Shown: positions 36,178 through 46,770, numbered from the stretch's first letter. The stretch is DNA of 64,000 bases from an uncultured Pseudomonadales bacterium (GCA_958296195.1 OY282455.1:3348001-3412000); one strand, 5' to 3'. The notes: generated by a model from the sequence alone, not told the origin. A program made the numbers and translations.

Positions 36178-36861
36178 CTGCAGGGCGGCTGAACAAGCGC
36201 CTTGGCCTTGCAAAGGCCCGTCAATTTGTTCCGCCAGCGAACCGAGCTGAAACGAGTGCGCCGGCCGCCTTGCACGGTAAACGGGCACACGTCCGACAAC
36301 GGTGGAAATCGTGCGAAATTGATTGCCGGCCTGCCCCAAGCCGACTAGGTACTTCTTGCGGTAGGCGTACTTGCTCAACCACAGGAACGCATCGCTAGGC
36401 GCAGTCGTACTAAGTTCGATGTCGCCCGAGCCACCGACAGTCAGCACAAAGCAGGCGCGCAGGGCCAGCGGGAAGGCGTAGAACTCATCTATGGGCGCCA
36501 GGTGCTTGTCCATGTCCTCCCGCACTCGCCGGCCGACCCGCGGCCACCAAGCCAGATGATCCAACGCATCGGCCCACAGCCGTGTGCAGGGAAACGCGGG
36601 AAGCACCGTGGGAACAGCGTCGTCCAGAACCACTCCGGCAACGTCGTCAGCCATCATTGGGTAGCCGCGCTTGATCAGCGCGGCGAGCAGCGAGGACTTG
36701 CCGGCCCCGGACTTGCCCAGAAACAGCACCGCGCCGGCGTTCGTCTGCACGGCGCTGGCGTGCAAGGTCGCCACGTCCCGCTGCTGGGCTGATCGGCAAT
36801 TGGGGAGACGCGGGACTGCCCGCCCTGCAAGCGCGTGTAGAGGATCAACGCCACCATGCAA
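36139..36861 (-). CDS. HPr-kinase-like P-loop protein, N-terminally shortened
   Basis: 240 residues. LHASAVQTNAGAVLFLGKSGAGKSSLLAALIKRGYPMMADD (split: His near residue 33, P-loop GKSGAGKS near 49, DD near 68) is the core of HPr kinase/phosphorylase homologues found in lasso-peptide clusters, where they phosphorylate the peptide's C-terminal Ser. Intact relatives have another 80-100 residues in front. Here the frame begins right after the oadB stop, with only TTG 36861 as a plausible start, so the gene is probably 5'-truncated. Its C-terminal end overlaps the convergent GT8 gene. Confidence 0.65.
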   Translation of the reverse strand: MHGGVDPLHALAGRAVPRLPNCRSAQQRDVATLHASAVQTNAGAVLFLGKSGAGKSSLLAALIKRGYPMMADDVAGVVLDDAVPTVLPAFPCTRLWADALDHLAWWPRVGRRVREDMDKHLAPIDEFYAFPLALRACFVLTVGGSGDIELSTTAPSDAFLWLSKYAYRKKYLVGLGQAGNQFRTISTVVGRVPVYRARRPAHSFQLGSLAEQIDGPLQGQGACSAALQLTDAKGWREVAG

Positions 36862-36903
36862 ATCTCCAATGCAATTCCCTCGGCCTCCAACAATTTGGAC
36901 GCA

Positions 36904-38034
36904 TCAACCCACCAACAGAATCATCACTCCGGCGGCGGTGGCGGAGCCGATGACGCCGGCCACGTTGGGGCCCATGGCGTGCATCAGCAGGTGGTTGCGG
37001 CTGTTGGCCTCCAAGCCGATGCGGTTGGCCACCCGTGCCGCCATAGGCACGGCGGAGACGCCGGCCGCGCCGATCACGGGGTTGATGCGGGTGGTGGAAA
37101 GCGCGTTCATCAGCTTGGCCATCACTACGCCGCTGGCGGTGCCCACTGCAAAGGCGGCAAGGCCGAGCAGCAGAATGCCCAGAGTGCTCGGCGCCAGGAA
37201 CTGATCGGCCTGCAGCTTGGTGCCAATGGCCAGGCCCAAGAAGATGGTGACCGTGTTGATCAGGGCGTTTTGGGTGGTGTCGGACAGTCGATCCACCACG
37301 CCGCATTCGCGCATTAGGTTGCCGAAGCAGAACATGCCGAGCAGCGGCGCCGCGGTAGGCAGCAGCATGGCGACCAACAGCAGCAGCAGCAAGGGAAAAA
37401 GGATGCGCTCGGCCTTACTGACCACCCGCAACTGCGCCATCTCTATGGCCCGCTCCCGCTCGCTGGTCAGGGCGCGGACGATGGGCGGCTGAATCAGGGG
37501 CACCAACGCCATATAGGAATAGGCCGCCACGGCGACGGCGCCCAGCAGATCTGGCGCCAGTCGCCCAGCCACATAGATGGCCGTGGGACCGTCGGCGCCG
37601 CCGATGATGGCGATGGCGGCGGCCTCCCGAAGGTCGAAGTCCATGACTCCCAAGGCGGTCAGGCCCAGAGCGCCCAGCAGGGTGCCGAAGATGCCGAACT
37701 GGGCCGCCGCGCCCAGCAGCAGCGTTTTCGGGTTGGCCAGCATGGGTCGAAAGTCCGTCAAGGCACCCACACCCATGAAGATGATGAGGGGAAAGGCGGC
37801 GGTCTCGATGCCGACCTTGTAGATCAGCCGCAACAGGCCGTCGCCCGTGGCGATCTCCGCTCCCGGAATGTTGGCGAGGATGCCGCCGAAGCCGATGGTC
37901 ACCAGGAGCAGAGGCTCGAACTTGCGGACGATGCCCAGGTAGAGCAACAGGCAGCCGACGGCGATCATCACCAATTGCCCCCAAGCGGCTTGGTGGATGC
38001 CGGACGCCTGCCAAAGCTGCCCGATCAACTCCAC
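36904..38034 (-). CDS. oadB: Oxaloacetate decarboxylase beta subunit (sodium pump)
   Basis: Membrane subunit that decarboxylates carboxybiotin and exports Na+. It is 376 residues with nine or so membrane segments. The family signature [20 protein letters not shown] near residue 142 contains the Na+-binding Asp, and [32 protein letters not shown] marks the C-terminus (motif around residue 345). The start is GTG 38034. It is the last gene of oadG-oadA-oadB; the HPr-kinase-like remnant follows. Confidence 0.93.
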   Translation of the reverse strand: MELIGQLWQASGIHQAAWGQLVMIAVGCLLLYLGIVRKFEPLLLVTIGFGGILANIPGAEIATGDGLLRLIYKVGIETAAFPLIIFMGVGALTDFRPMLANPKTLLLGAAAQFGIFGTLLGALGLTALGVMDFDLREAAAIAIIGGADGPTAIYVAGRLAPDLLGAVAVAAYSYMALVPLIQPPIVRALTSERERAIEMAQLRVVSKAERILFPLLLLLLVAMLLPTAAPLLGMFCFGNLMRECGVVDRLSDTTQNALINTVTIFLGLAIGTKLQADQFLAPSTLGILLLGLAAFAVGTASGVVMAKLMNALSTTRINPVIGAAGVSAVPMAARVANRIGLEANSRNHLLMHAMGPNVAGVIGSATAAGVMILLVG

Positions 38035-38113
38035 TGCAAGCCCCCGCCGGCACGGTTCATACGGCGCAATTGCTGGCGTTGCATCGTACGCAAGGGGGCG
38101 GGTGGTTACCCGC

Positions 38114-39883
38114 TCAGACTAGGGAAACAAGTGGGTCGCCGATCTCCACCGCGTCCCCCTCGCTGACATGGATGGCCTCCACTCGACCGGCCTCGGGCGC
38201 CGCCACCTCGGTCTCCATTTTCATGGCCTCCAGCACCAGCACCGGCTGACCGGCCTGCACGGCGTCCCCAGGCTTGACCAGCACCTTGAACACTGTGCCG
38301 GCCAACATGGCGGCAAGGACGCCCGGAGCGGCCGCTGCCGGCTTCGCCACCGGCACCGGGGCGACGCTGGTGACGGCGCCGTCCACCGTCACCTCCACCC
38401 GGAAGGTCTTGCCGCCCACCCGCACCGAATAGGTCTCCGCAGTGGCTGCGGAGGGCGGATTCGCCGCCGGGCGCGGCGCCGGCGACGGCGCGTCCACTGC
38501 CGGTTCAAATGCGTTGGGGTCGCCGCGGTGCTTCAGAAAGCGCTGGCCGACTTGCGGAAAGAGCGCATAGGTCAGCACGTCGTCGATGAAGTCCGCCGCC
38601 AAGTCGATGCCTTGCCGCGCCGCCTGCTCCTTGAGGTCTCTAGTCAAGGCGTCCAGCTCCGGCGCCATGCGGTCGGCGGGACGCTCGACCAGAGGAGTGG
38701 CCCCGCCCAGAACCCGCTCCTGCAGGGTGCGATTCAGCGGCCCGGGCGTGACTCCGTACTCGCCCTTCAGCACCCCGGCGGATTCCTTGGTGATGGTCTT
38801 GTAGCGTTCGCCGGCAAGCACGTTGAACACGGCCTGAACGCCTACGATCTGCGAGGTGGGAGTGACCAAGGGAATCATGCCCAAATCCTCCCGCACACTC
38901 GGGATTTCAGCCAAGACCTCATCCAAGCGGTGCAGCGCGTTCTGCTCGCGCAACTGATTCTCCAAGCTGGTCAGCATGCCACCCGGTACCTGGGCAGCCA
39001 GAATGCGGGAGTCCACCCCGCGCAAGGTGCCCTCGAATTTGGCGTACTTCAGCCGCACCTTGCGGAAGTAGGCGGAAATCTCCTCCAGCAGCGCCAAGTC
39101 CAAGCCGGTGCTGCGCTCCGTGTCCGCCAAGATCGCCACCAAGGACTCCGTGGCGGAGTGGCCGTAAGTCATGCTCATGGAGGAGATGGCCGTGTCCAAG
39201 TTGTCAATGCCCGCCTCCACCGCCTTCAGGTAGGTGGCGGTGGACATGCCGGTGGTGGCGTGGCACTGCATGTGGATGGGAATGGCCACTGTCTCCTTGA
39301 GGCGGCTGATGAGCTCGAACGCGGCGTAGGGCTTGAGCAGGCCGGCCATGTCCTTGATGCAGATGGAGTCCGCCCCCATGGCCTCGATGCGCTTGCCGAG
39401 GTCTACCCAAAGGTCCTGCGTATGGACTGGGCTTAGGGTGTAAGCCATGGTGCCTTGGGCGTGTTTGCCCGCCTTGCGCACGGCCGCCACGGCCCGCTCG
39501 ATGTTGCGCAGGTCGTTCAGGGCGTCGAAAACTCTGAACACGTCGATGCCGTTCACCGCCGCCCGTTCGACGAACCGGTCCACCACATCGTCAGCGTAGT
39601 GCCGATAGCCGAGCAGATTTTGGCCGCGCAGCAGCATCTGCTGGCGGGTGTTGGGCATGGCCGCCTTCAGCTTGCGCAGCCGCTCCCAAGGGTCTTCGCC
39701 CAAATAGCGAATGCAGGCGTCAAAGGTGGCGCCGCCCCAGCTCTCCATGGACCAGTAGCCCGCTTGGTCGAGCTTGGCGGCGATCGGCAGCATGTCCTCC
39801 ATGCGCAGCCGGGTCGCCAGCAGGCTTTGCTGCCCGTCCCGCAGCACCAATTCGGTCAGGCCGAGAGGTTGTGGATTGTCCAA
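38114..39883 (-). CDS. oadA: Oxaloacetate decarboxylase alpha subunit
   Basis: Carboxyltransferase plus biotin carrier. 589 residues from TTG 39883, which has GGAGG 5 nt upstream and follows oadG by 11 nt. The N-terminal domain shows [20 protein letters not shown] and the metal site [11 protein letters not shown]. The C-terminal biotinyl domain ends with [14 protein letters not shown], Lys being the biotin site. An Ala/Pro linker separates the two. Together with OadB and OadG it couples decarboxylation to Na+ export. Confidence 0.93.
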   Translation of the reverse strand: MDNPQPLGLTELVLRDGQQSLLATRLRMEDMLPIAAKLDQAGYWSMESWGGATFDACIRYLGEDPWERLRKLKAAMPNTRQQMLLRGQNLLGYRHYADDVVDRFVERAAVNGIDVFRVFDALNDLRNIERAVAAVRKAGKHAQGTMAYTLSPVHTQDLWVDLGKRIEAMGADSICIKDMAGLLKPYAAFELISRLKETVAIPIHMQCHATTGMSTATYLKAVEAGIDNLDTAISSMSMTYGHSATESLVAILADTERSTGLDLALLEEISAYFRKVRLKYAKFEGTLRGVDSRILAAQVPGGMLTSLENQLREQNALHRLDEVLAEIPSVREDLGMIPLVTPTSQIVGVQAVFNVLAGERYKTITKESAGVLKGEYGVTPGPLNRTLQERVLGGATPLVERPADRMAPELDALTRDLKEQAARQGIDLAADFIDDVLTYALFPQVGQRFLKHRGDPNAFEPAVDAPSPAPRPAANPPSAATAETYSVRVGGKTFRVEVTVDGAVTSVAPVPVAKPAAAAPGVLAAMLAGTVFKVLVKPGDAVQAGQPVLVLEAMKMETEVAAPEAGRVEAIHVSEGDAVEIGDPLVSLV

Positions 39884-39894
39884 GGCGGCCTCCG

Positions 39895-40104
39895 TCAGCG
39901 GTTGGAGGAATGGCGGTGCCGATGCACGGCGGCGGCGATGGCGGCAAGCTCCTCCAGTGTGGGGGCCTCCTGCTTGCCGGTGACTCGCTCCACCAACCAA
40001 TGCAGTACGAGCACGGCCACCACCAACAGCGCGAGCAACGCAAAAACCGCGCCCATGCCCACCAGCATGAGCACCAAGCCTTCAGCCAACAAACCGCCTT
40101 GCAT
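39895..40104 (-). CDS. oadG: Oxaloacetate decarboxylase gamma subunit
   Basis: 69-residue single-span membrane protein ([20 protein letters not shown] near residues 8-27) that assembles the alpha and beta subunits. ATG 40104 gives the usual OadG layout; a longer frame upstream is not protein-like. The tail ending in HRHRHSSNR is His/basic-rich, as OadG tails that bind the metal often are. Confidence 0.8.
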   Translation of the reverse strand: MQGGLLAEGLVLMLVGMGAVFALLALLVVAVLVLHWLVERVTGKQEAPTLEELAAIAAAVHRHRHSSNR

Positions 40105-40289
40105 CACGGAGGCCGCCACTAGAACGGCCACCTCCCCCACCCGTGCGCAAGGAGATGCGCCGTCCGACTGCCAACCCGGCGATTCGCAAGGGTGGCGTAG
40201 CCAACCCAACTTGGACTCGGAATCATTTGCCGCCGTTGCACCGCGCCACAAACTGGAACGCACTCGCCAATGACAGGCGCACGAAAAAT

Positions 40290-40366
40290 TGGCGCACCCG
40301 GCTGGATTCGAACCAGCAATCCCCAGTTTCGTAGACTGGTGCCTTATCCAATTTGGCCACGGGTGC
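40290..40366 (-). tRNA. tRNA-Arg(ACG)
   Basis: 77 nt reading GCACCCG...CGGGTGC with discriminator G and encoded CCA. The anticodon arm CCAGT-CTACGAA-ACTGG places ACG at positions 34-36, and the T arm contains GGTTCGAATCC. The 7-bp acceptor stem pairs perfectly. It reads CGU/CGC/CGA through inosine. Confidence 0.96.
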
Positions 40367-40492
40367 GGATGGTGCGAATAGTACGCCTATTGCGGACCGG
40401 ATGGAACGCCTTGCGGAAAAACTGCGCAAGGGGTGAGTGGATCAATCAGCCGCGATGGGTTCAGCGTCGGTTCAGACTGCGCCTTCTAGTGT

Positions 40493-42154
40493 ATGGTTGA
40501 CGATGAACCAAGACAGGGCCGGATGATGAAGGCACTCCACAAGGGCAACGCAAAAAACGAGCGGCGCAGCGGACGAATGAGGGCTTGGCGCTCAGCACCC
40601 AATCCACGGCCCAGAGGACCTTGCCTCGGCCGGCTGGCGGACCCGCTGCGGCAAGCGGCAGGGCCAGCGGCGTTGCTGACGGCCTTCTGCCTGGCAAGCG
40701 CCACGCAAGCGCTGGCGGCCGGCGCCGAACCAAACGCCGCGCAGGCTGTCGAGCGAAGCGCCGAGGAGCTTGAAGCCCTGGTGGCGCCGGTGGCGCTCTA
40801 CCCCGATGACCTGCTGGCCGTGGTGCTGCCGGCCGCCACCTATCCCCTGCAGGTGGTGCAGGCCACGCGGTTCCTGGAGGCCCGCAAGAAGGATGCGCAA
40901 GCCAAGCCGGATGAGGCCTGGAACGAAGCGGTCGTCGCGCTGTTGAACTACCCGGAGGCATTGGAGCTGCTGAACGATGATCTGGACTGGACTTGGCGGC
41001 TTGGCGAGGCGGTGCTGGCCCAGGAGGAGGCCGTCATCGCCGCGGTCGGCGCCTTCCGCGAAAAAGCGCAGTCGGCCGGCAACCTGGAAAGCGACCGCAA
41101 GCAGGAAGTGGCGCTCGAAGAAGGCGCCATACGCATCAAATCGACCAGCCCAACCAGAATTCATGTGCCTTACTACGAGCCGGCGGAGGTGGTCGTGCAG
41201 CAACCCTATCGGGTGTACCACTACTACCCTAGAGCCTATCCGGTGTACTACTACCCCTATCGTCGGCACCACCCCTTCCATGACGACCGGTTCTGGGGCG
41301 TGACCTCCGCATTCAGCATCGGCTGGAGCACGGGGCGGCTGCACTGGTACCACTATGGCTTCCACGACCATCCCTACTTCGGCTACCGCTACTACGACCC
41401 GTTCTACTACCGCCGCCCACACATGTATCTGAGCCTCCGTGAGCGAAACCACCGGCACCGCAACGAGCGCCATCATGACCGCAACCGCTGGCGTCCCGAT
41501 GGCCGTCGCCACGGCGCCAGGCCCCATCGCCCCCATCGCCAGGACCGCTGGGCCAGGGCGCATGACCCCGACCGGCGCCGCCCCGACAACCATCGGCACC
41601 GCGACAGGAGGGCGGAAAACCAGCAGCCTGGCCACCGGCGCGACGCGGACCGCTACGACCGCTCAGAGCCGGCAGGGCGCCCTGTTGCGAGAACTGTGCA
41701 TCCCTCGCCATACGCTCGGGCGAATGGCGGAAGGCCCACAATCCATGCCCCGACCGAGGTAAGGACCCTGCCGAGGGAGACCATCCAACGGCCGCATCCA
41801 CTCGGCCGGGGCGGTGGAGCAACCAACGCTGGGTTGGTTCGGCAGCGCTCGGCAAGCGCCCCGTCCCGCCCCGCCGTTCGGCCAACGCAGCGGCAACGCC
41901 CCCCAAGCCAAGCGCCCCGCGCTGGGATGCGTCCGGCTGCAGGAGACCTCCGCAGGGCCCCTCCAGCCCAGGTTCAGCGGCGGCCAAGCACCGTAAATCC
42001 ACCTGTGGCGCAGCCCATCCCTAGGCCGAATCCCGCTTGGCGAGTTAAGCCCGGAACAGGTGCGTCGTCACCAGAGGCGCTCAGCAAGCAAATCCAAAGA
42101 CCGTCGCCGCCCGTCCAAGCCAAGCGAACGCGCAAGGACGTTGACCATCAATAG
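40493..42154 (+). CDS. DUF3300 family exported protein
   Basis: 553 residues. A hydrophobic export signal ends at ATQALAAGAE near residue 76. The DUF3300 core follows: ELEALVAPVALYPDDLLAVV, FLEARKKDAQAKPDEAWNEA, YPEALELLNDDLDW. After it come Tyr-rich and then Arg/His/Pro-rich low-complexity stretches to the end. Because the signal sits 50 residues in, a start at ATG 40577 is as likely as ATG 40493. Function of the family is unknown; an envelope location is inferred. Confidence 0.8.
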   Translation: MVDDEPRQGRMMKALHKGNAKNERRSGRMRAWRSAPNPRPRGPCLGRLADPLRQAAGPAALLTAFCLASATQALAAGAEPNAAQAVERSAEELEALVAPVALYPDDLLAVVLPAATYPLQVVQATRFLEARKKDAQAKPDEAWNEAVVALLNYPEALELLNDDLDWTWRLGEAVLAQEEAVIAAVGAFREKAQSAGNLESDRKQEVALEEGAIRIKSTSPTRIHVPYYEPAEVVVQQPYRVYHYYPRAYPVYYYPYRRHHPFHDDRFWGVTSAFSIGWSTGRLHWYHYGFHDHPYFGYRYYDPFYYRRPHMYLSLRERNHRHRNERHHDRNRWRPDGRRHGARPHRPHRQDRWARAHDPDRRRPDNHRHRDRRAENQQPGHRRDADRYDRSEPAGRPVARTVHPSPYARANGGRPTIHAPTEVRTLPRETIQRPHPLGRGGGATNAGLVRQRSASAPSRPAVRPTQRQRPPSQAPRAGMRPAAGDLRRAPPAQVQRRPSTVNPPVAQPIPRPNPAWRVKPGTGASSPEALSKQIQRPSPPVQAKRTRKDVDHQ

Positions 42155-42222
42155 CAACACATGGCCCGACCGCCTTCCAAAAAAACCGACCGCCCCCGCC
42201 GGATGGTTGCAAAGAGGTGCTT

Positions 42223-42690
42223 TCAGCTTGGTTTGGCGGGGCGGGCGAGCTGCGCGACGCCTTGGTTGCGAATCTCGTAGAGTTCGATGATGTTGCCGAA
42301 CGGGTCCTTGCCGTAGATGGCGGAGGTGCCGCCAAAATCCACCGGCGGGCCGGCGAAGCGCATTCCAGCGGCGCAAAGCCGATCGTACTCTTCCTGAATG
42401 CCGTCCACCTGCAGGCAAAAGTGCGGATAGCCGTAGTCGCAGGGGCGTTGCCGATGGTCCGCCGGTTCAGGATTTTTGTACTCCCAAAGCTCGATGAAGG
42501 CGTTGGGCGCCTTCAGCATGGCCATGCGGGCGGCGGTCTCGTTTAGGCCAACCGCCCTGTCGGCCAAGGGGAAATCCCGATCCCAAGCGCCTTCCTGCAC
42601 CACTGCAAAACCCAGCAGGTCCCTGTAGAAGGCTAGCCCCCGCTCAAAGTCCGGTACGCCAACTGCGATGTGATGAATGCCGACAATCAT
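42223..42690 (-). CDS. VOC (glyoxalase/bleomycin-resistance fold) family protein
   Basis: 155-residue metal-dependent vicinal-oxygen-chelate protein. The metal ligands are seen as His in MIVGIHHIAVGVPDFERGLA, Glu in AFIELWEY, His in GYPHFCLQVDG and Glu in GNIIELYEIR. The substrate is unknown; methylmalonyl-CoA epimerase and glyoxalase I share the fold. It is a single gene with no operon partner. Confidence 0.85.
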   Translation of the reverse strand: MIVGIHHIAVGVPDFERGLAFYRDLLGFAVVQEGAWDRDFPLADRAVGLNETAARMAMLKAPNAFIELWEYKNPEPADHRQRPCDYGYPHFCLQVDGIQEEYDRLCAAGMRFAGPPVDFGGTSAIYGKDPFGNIIELYEIRNQGVAQLARPAKPS

Positions 42691-42844
42691 GTTCCTCTCC
42701 TAGTTGCTCCACTTAGCGGCGCTCGTGGCAAAACGGCCCACACCCACCGAGCCAAAGCGCAACGGAGTGGCGAATGTTCTCAGGGTCGACGCGAATGTTG
42801 CAAACAGCGCCTCCACTAAGCTCCTGAGTTTCGGCTATGCGCTG

Positions 42845-42982
42845 AGAGACTTGCGCTTTGAGGTAAAGCTGCATCCCGTAGGGCTTTCAAGGCATCCCGA
42901 ATCGTTTTCAACCACTTTCCAACGAAGGAATGCGGGTTTGCTGGCCAAAGGAACCGCCAAAAAGCCTACAGCGCAAGTCTCT
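42845..42982. mobile_element. MITE with the same ends as the IS remnant at 25844
   Basis: 13-bp perfect terminal inverted repeats AGAGACTTGCGCT (42845-42857) and AGCGCAAGTCTCT (42970-42982). The first 100 bp align with the left end of the IS remnant (for example AATGCGGGTTTGC against CATGCGGGTTTGC) and the right end with its right end, but no transposase sequence lies between. This is a 138-bp deletion derivative. The rest of the 42691-43033 gap holds nothing I recognise. Confidence 0.78.
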
Positions 42983-43033
42983 TTTCTCTTGGCCCCCAGC
43001 GACAAGCGGTTCAAGCTACAATAATCGCAACCC

Positions 43034-44803
43034 ATGTCCGTATTGAAGTCCCTGCTGCGCCTTGGGCCGTTCGTGCGGCCCTATCGGGTGCGCCTTGCCG
43101 CCGGCGTTGCCGGCTTCGGCTTTGCGCGGGTGTTTGAAGGGCTGGTGCCCTTCTTTCTGGCGCAGGGCATCGACCGGATCAGCAGCGGCAGCGGGGACGT
43201 GGGTGGTCCCGTGCTGGGCATAGTGCTTGCCGTCACCGCCCGCTATCTGGTGGTCACCCAAGCTCGCTACGCGGTGCGCAGCGCCGGGCAGCTAGTGGCC
43301 TTTGACCTGCGCCAACGCCTGTACGACGGCTTGCAGGGGCAGGGTGTGAAGTTCTTCGCCAACCACAGCATTGGCGACATGATGACCCGTGCCGTCACGG
43401 ACATCAGCCTGATTCAGCGGTTAATCGCCATGGGCACCATTTTGGTGATCATCCTGGTCTATGCCACGCTGGTGGGCTTCGGCTTCATGCTCTACTTCTC
43501 CCCGGCGCTGACCCTGCTGCTGTTGCCGCCCCTGCCGTTCATCTACTACCACGCGCAACGCTCCGCTAGGCAGATGGGAACGGCCTCTCTGCAGGTGCAG
43601 GAACGGTTGTCGGATTTGGCGGCGCTGACCCAGGAGAACCTGGCCGGCATCCGCACCATTCAGGCCATGGCACAGGAGGACAACGAGATCCAGCGCTTCG
43701 ACCGCACCAACTTAAGCTACGCCAACGCCTTCTACCGCCAAGCCCAAGTCAACTCGCGGATGATGGCCTGGATGCCCAGCCTGGCCGCCGTCTGCTCCAT
43801 CACCATCCTCGGCTACGGCGGCCATCTGGTGCTGGCTGGGGAGATGACCGCCGGGGCGCTGGTGGCCTTCTTCATGTACGTCAACATGGTGGTGCAGCCG
43901 TTTCGAGTGGCCGGCTTCATCGTCAACTTGGTGCAGCGGGCCGGGGTGGCCTGCGAGCGGCTGTTCGAGGTGTTTGATCTGCCGCCGGAAATACCCGACC
44001 TGCCGCAAACTGTGTCGGCGAGCAAGGTGCGCCGCCGCATTCAAGGCGCCATCGACTTTCGGGGCCTAAGCCACCGTTATGCGCCCGACCGCGCCCTCGC
44101 CTTGGATGACGTCCAGTTGCGCATTGGGCGCGGGGAGATGGTGGCCATCATGGGGCGGGTGGGCTCCGGCAAAACCACCCTGCTGCAACTGCTGGCGCGG
44201 TTGTTGGACCCGCCGCCGGGGACCTTGTTCATTGACGGCGCGGATGTGCGGGAATATCCCTTGGCGCAACTGCGGGCGCAGGTGGCTCTGGTGCCGCAGG
44301 ACGCCTTTTTGTTCGGCCAGCCGCTCAAGGCCAACCTGACCTATGATGATCCGGAGCGGCCCTTGGAGCGCATTTGGGCCGCCGCCGCAGCGGCCGACCT
44401 GAAAGACACCATCAAGGGTTTTCCCGAAGGGTTGGACACCATCGTGGGGGAGCGGGGCGTCACCCTGTCCGGCGGGCAAAAGCAGCGAGCGGCGTTGGCT
44501 AGGGGGCTGATCCGGGAGGCGCCCGTGTTGGCCTTGGACGACTGCTTCTCCAGCGTGGATACGGAAACCGAGGAGAGGATCCTCACCGGCCTTCGCCGGG
44601 ACCGGGTGGGACGCACCACCTTGCTGGTCTCCCATCGGGTCTCGACCGCCCGCCACGCGGACCGCATCATCGTGCTGGAGGCCGGCCGGGTGGCGGAAAG
44701 CGGCACCCATCAGGAACTAGCCCAGCACGGCCATCTGTACGCCGAACTGGAGCGGCGGCAACGCAATGGGGAGCACCCAATTCCAGTAGCGACGGCGCTC
44801 TAA
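43034..44803 (+). CDS. ABC exporter half-transporter 1 (MdlA-like)
   Basis: 589 residues, a six-helix type I exporter membrane domain followed by a nucleotide-binding domain: Walker A GRVGSGKTTLLQLL near residue 375, signature LSGGQKQRAALA, Walker B LALDDCFSSVD. The residue after the Walker B Asp is Asp, not the catalytic Glu, so this is the degenerate half of a heterodimer, as in MdlA. The partner gene starts on the next base after its stop. The substrate is unknown. Confidence 0.88.
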   Translation: MSVLKSLLRLGPFVRPYRVRLAAGVAGFGFARVFEGLVPFFLAQGIDRISSGSGDVGGPVLGIVLAVTARYLVVTQARYAVRSAGQLVAFDLRQRLYDGLQGQGVKFFANHSIGDMMTRAVTDISLIQRLIAMGTILVIILVYATLVGFGFMLYFSPALTLLLLPPLPFIYYHAQRSARQMGTASLQVQERLSDLAALTQENLAGIRTIQAMAQEDNEIQRFDRTNLSYANAFYRQAQVNSRMMAWMPSLAAVCSITILGYGGHLVLAGEMTAGALVAFFMYVNMVVQPFRVAGFIVNLVQRAGVACERLFEVFDLPPEIPDLPQTVSASKVRRRIQGAIDFRGLSHRYAPDRALALDDVQLRIGRGEMVAIMGRVGSGKTTLLQLLARLLDPPPGTLFIDGADVREYPLAQLRAQVALVPQDAFLFGQPLKANLTYDDPERPLERIWAAAAAADLKDTIKGFPEGLDTIVGERGVTLSGGQKQRAALARGLIREAPVLALDDCFSSVDTETEERILTGLRRDRVGRTTLLVSHRVSTARHADRIIVLEAGRVAESGTHQELAQHGHLYAELERRQRNGEHPIPVATAL

Positions 44804-46675
44804 ATGACCGCGACCACCACCAAGCGCGACTACGCTCTGTTCGAAGCGGACCTTTCCGGCGCCGTGCTCAACCTGCGCCTGCTGCGGCGGCTGCTGCGCT
44901 GGCTGAAGCCCTATCGCGCCACCTTCGCCGTCAGCGGGCTGTTGGTGGTGGCCGCCTCCACCCTGCAGGTGCTGCTGCCGGTCATCATCTCCATCGTCGT
45001 CATCGACGGCATCATTCAAGGCGGCACCGACCAGCAGGTGCCGGACTTCGGCATGGTGGATGCCGTGGAGTGGCTTTCCGCCACCTTCAGCGCCCATCCC
45101 CTGGCGGCGGCCTGCGTCCTCTACGCCGCCCTGCAGATCGCCTGGGCGGTCCTTGGCCACGCCCATCGCATGACCTTGACCAGTTCCGTCATCAAGGGGC
45201 TAAGGGACCTGCGCCTGGATCTGTTCCGCCATTTGGAGACCCGCCCCGCGGCCTTCTACGACCGGGTGGCCGTGGGCCGGGTGATGACCCGGGTAACCAA
45301 CGACATCGAGGCCCTCTACGATCTGCTGAGTGGCATCGGCGCCCTGATCGGCGAGTTCGTGCCCTTCTTCGTGGCGCTGATCATCATGCTGTCCATCGAC
45401 GCTGAGCTGACCGGCATTCTGCTGCTGGCCATGCCGATCATGGGCGCGGCCACCTTCGCCTTTCGCCGCGCCACCCGGCAGTTGTTTCGGCAGTCCCGGC
45501 AAGCGGTGTCCGCCCTGAACCAAAATCTCCAGGAGAACTTGGCCGGCCTGCAGGTGGTGCAGCTTTCCGGGCGGGAGGGGCGCAACCTAGATGAGTACCA
45601 GCGCATCAACCGCCGCAACCTGGGCTACGAAATGCGGACCGCCCGCTGGGAGACCCTGTACGGCGCCTTCAACGACAGCGTGGCGCACGTCGCCATCGGC
45701 CTGATCCTCTACTACGGCGCCGGGCCGGTGCTGCAGGAGCAGCTATCCTTGGGCAGCGTGGTGCTGTTCACCCGGTTTGTGGAAATGCTGCTGCATCCCA
45801 TCGTGGTGCTGGGGGAGCAAACCAACGTGCTGTTCCGGGCCATGGCCAGCGGCGAGCGCATCTTCCAGGCCTTGGATTGGGATGAGGCGGTGCATGAGCC
45901 GGCCGCGCCGGTCACACTGCCAAAGCGTCTCAAGGGTGCGGTGGAGTTCCGGCATCTGACCTTCGCCTACGGCCAGGACGGGCCGGCGCTTGAGGACGTC
46001 TCCCTGCACATCGCGCCGGGAGAGAAACTGGCCATCGTCGGCCCTACCGGGGCCGGCAAGAGCACCCTGATTCGGCTGCTGGGGCGGTTCTACGACTTTG
46101 CGGACGGTTGCATCCTTCTGGACGGCATCGACCTCAACCGCATCCACAGTCGGGACCTGCGGCGGCGCATCGGCGTGGTGCTGCAGGACTTCCACATCTT
46201 CTCCGGCAGCGTGGCGGACAACATCGCCCTGGGCGACCCCGCCGTCACCCGGCGGCAAGTCGAGGCGGCGGCGCAGGCGGTCAATGCCAAGAGCTTCATA
46301 GAGGCTCTGCCGGAAGGCTTTGACACCCAGTTGGCGGAGCGCGGCCAGAACCTCTCCCAAGGGCAGCGGCAACTGCTGGCCTTTGCCAGGGTGCTGGCGG
46401 CGGACCCGGAAATTCTGGTGCTCGACGAAGCCACCGCCTCCATCGACACGGAAACCGAGCAACTCATTCAGGACGCCTTGGACAGGCTGACCACCGGACG
46501 CACCTCCATCCTCATCGCCCATCGGCTGCAAACCGTGCAAAAGGCGGACCGGGTGCTGGTGATGGACCAAGGCCGCGTCGCCGAACTGGGCGCCCACGCG
46601 GAACTGCTGGCCAAGGGCGGCCTTTACCACCGCCTGCATACCTTGCAGTTTCAAGACGCACAAGCGTTGTCCTAG
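44804..46675 (+). CDS. ABC exporter half-transporter 2 (MdlB-like)
   Basis: 623 residues with six membrane helices and an NBD: Walker [18 protein letters not shown] near residue 412, signature [15 protein letters not shown] and a canonical Walker [12 protein letters not shown]. This is the catalytically competent half. TAA of the first gene is followed directly by this ATG, so the two are translated together and should form a 1:1 heterodimer. Confidence 0.88.
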   Translation: MTATTTKRDYALFEADLSGAVLNLRLLRRLLRWLKPYRATFAVSGLLVVAASTLQVLLPVIISIVVIDGIIQGGTDQQVPDFGMVDAVEWLSATFSAHPLAAACVLYAALQIAWAVLGHAHRMTLTSSVIKGLRDLRLDLFRHLETRPAAFYDRVAVGRVMTRVTNDIEALYDLLSGIGALIGEFVPFFVALIIMLSIDAELTGILLLAMPIMGAATFAFRRATRQLFRQSRQAVSALNQNLQENLAGLQVVQLSGREGRNLDEYQRINRRNLGYEMRTARWETLYGAFNDSVAHVAIGLILYYGAGPVLQEQLSLGSVVLFTRFVEMLLHPIVVLGEQTNVLFRAMASGERIFQALDWDEAVHEPAAPVTLPKRLKGAVEFRHLTFAYGQDGPALEDVSLHIAPGEKLAIVGPTGAGKSTLIRLLGRFYDFADGCILLDGIDLNRIHSRDLRRRIGVVLQDFHIFSGSVADNIALGDPAVTRRQVEAAAQAVNAKSFIEALPEGFDTQLAERGQNLSQGQRQLLAFARVLAADPEILVLDEATASIDTETEQLIQDALDRLTTGRTSILIAHRLQTVQKADRVLVMDQGRVAELGAHAELLAKGGLYHRLHTLQFQDAQALS

Positions 46676-46683
46676 TGCGCTGT

Positions 46684-46770
46684 TCTTTCCCCCTTCCCCT
46701 TCCCCTTCCACCTCACCCCTTCCCCTTCGCCCCTTCCCCTTCGCCCCTTCCCTTGCCTCCTCCCCCAAAT
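46684..46770. repeat. CCCCTT-rich microsatellite between the ABC operon and lipA
   Basis: About 85 bp of CCCCTTCCCCTTCG-type repeats on the plus strand. The complement has many G4 runs and could form a G-quadruplex. It may act in termination or simply be an expansion; no gene is encoded. Confidence 0.7.

Noticed and set aside
38168-39436. 422-codon plus-strand ORF
   Set aside because: Exact shadow of oadA on the opposite strand with no family motif.
40290-40366. tRNA-Arg as an integration site for the neighbouring island
   Set aside because: No integrase and no duplicated tRNA 3' end seen near the island borders.
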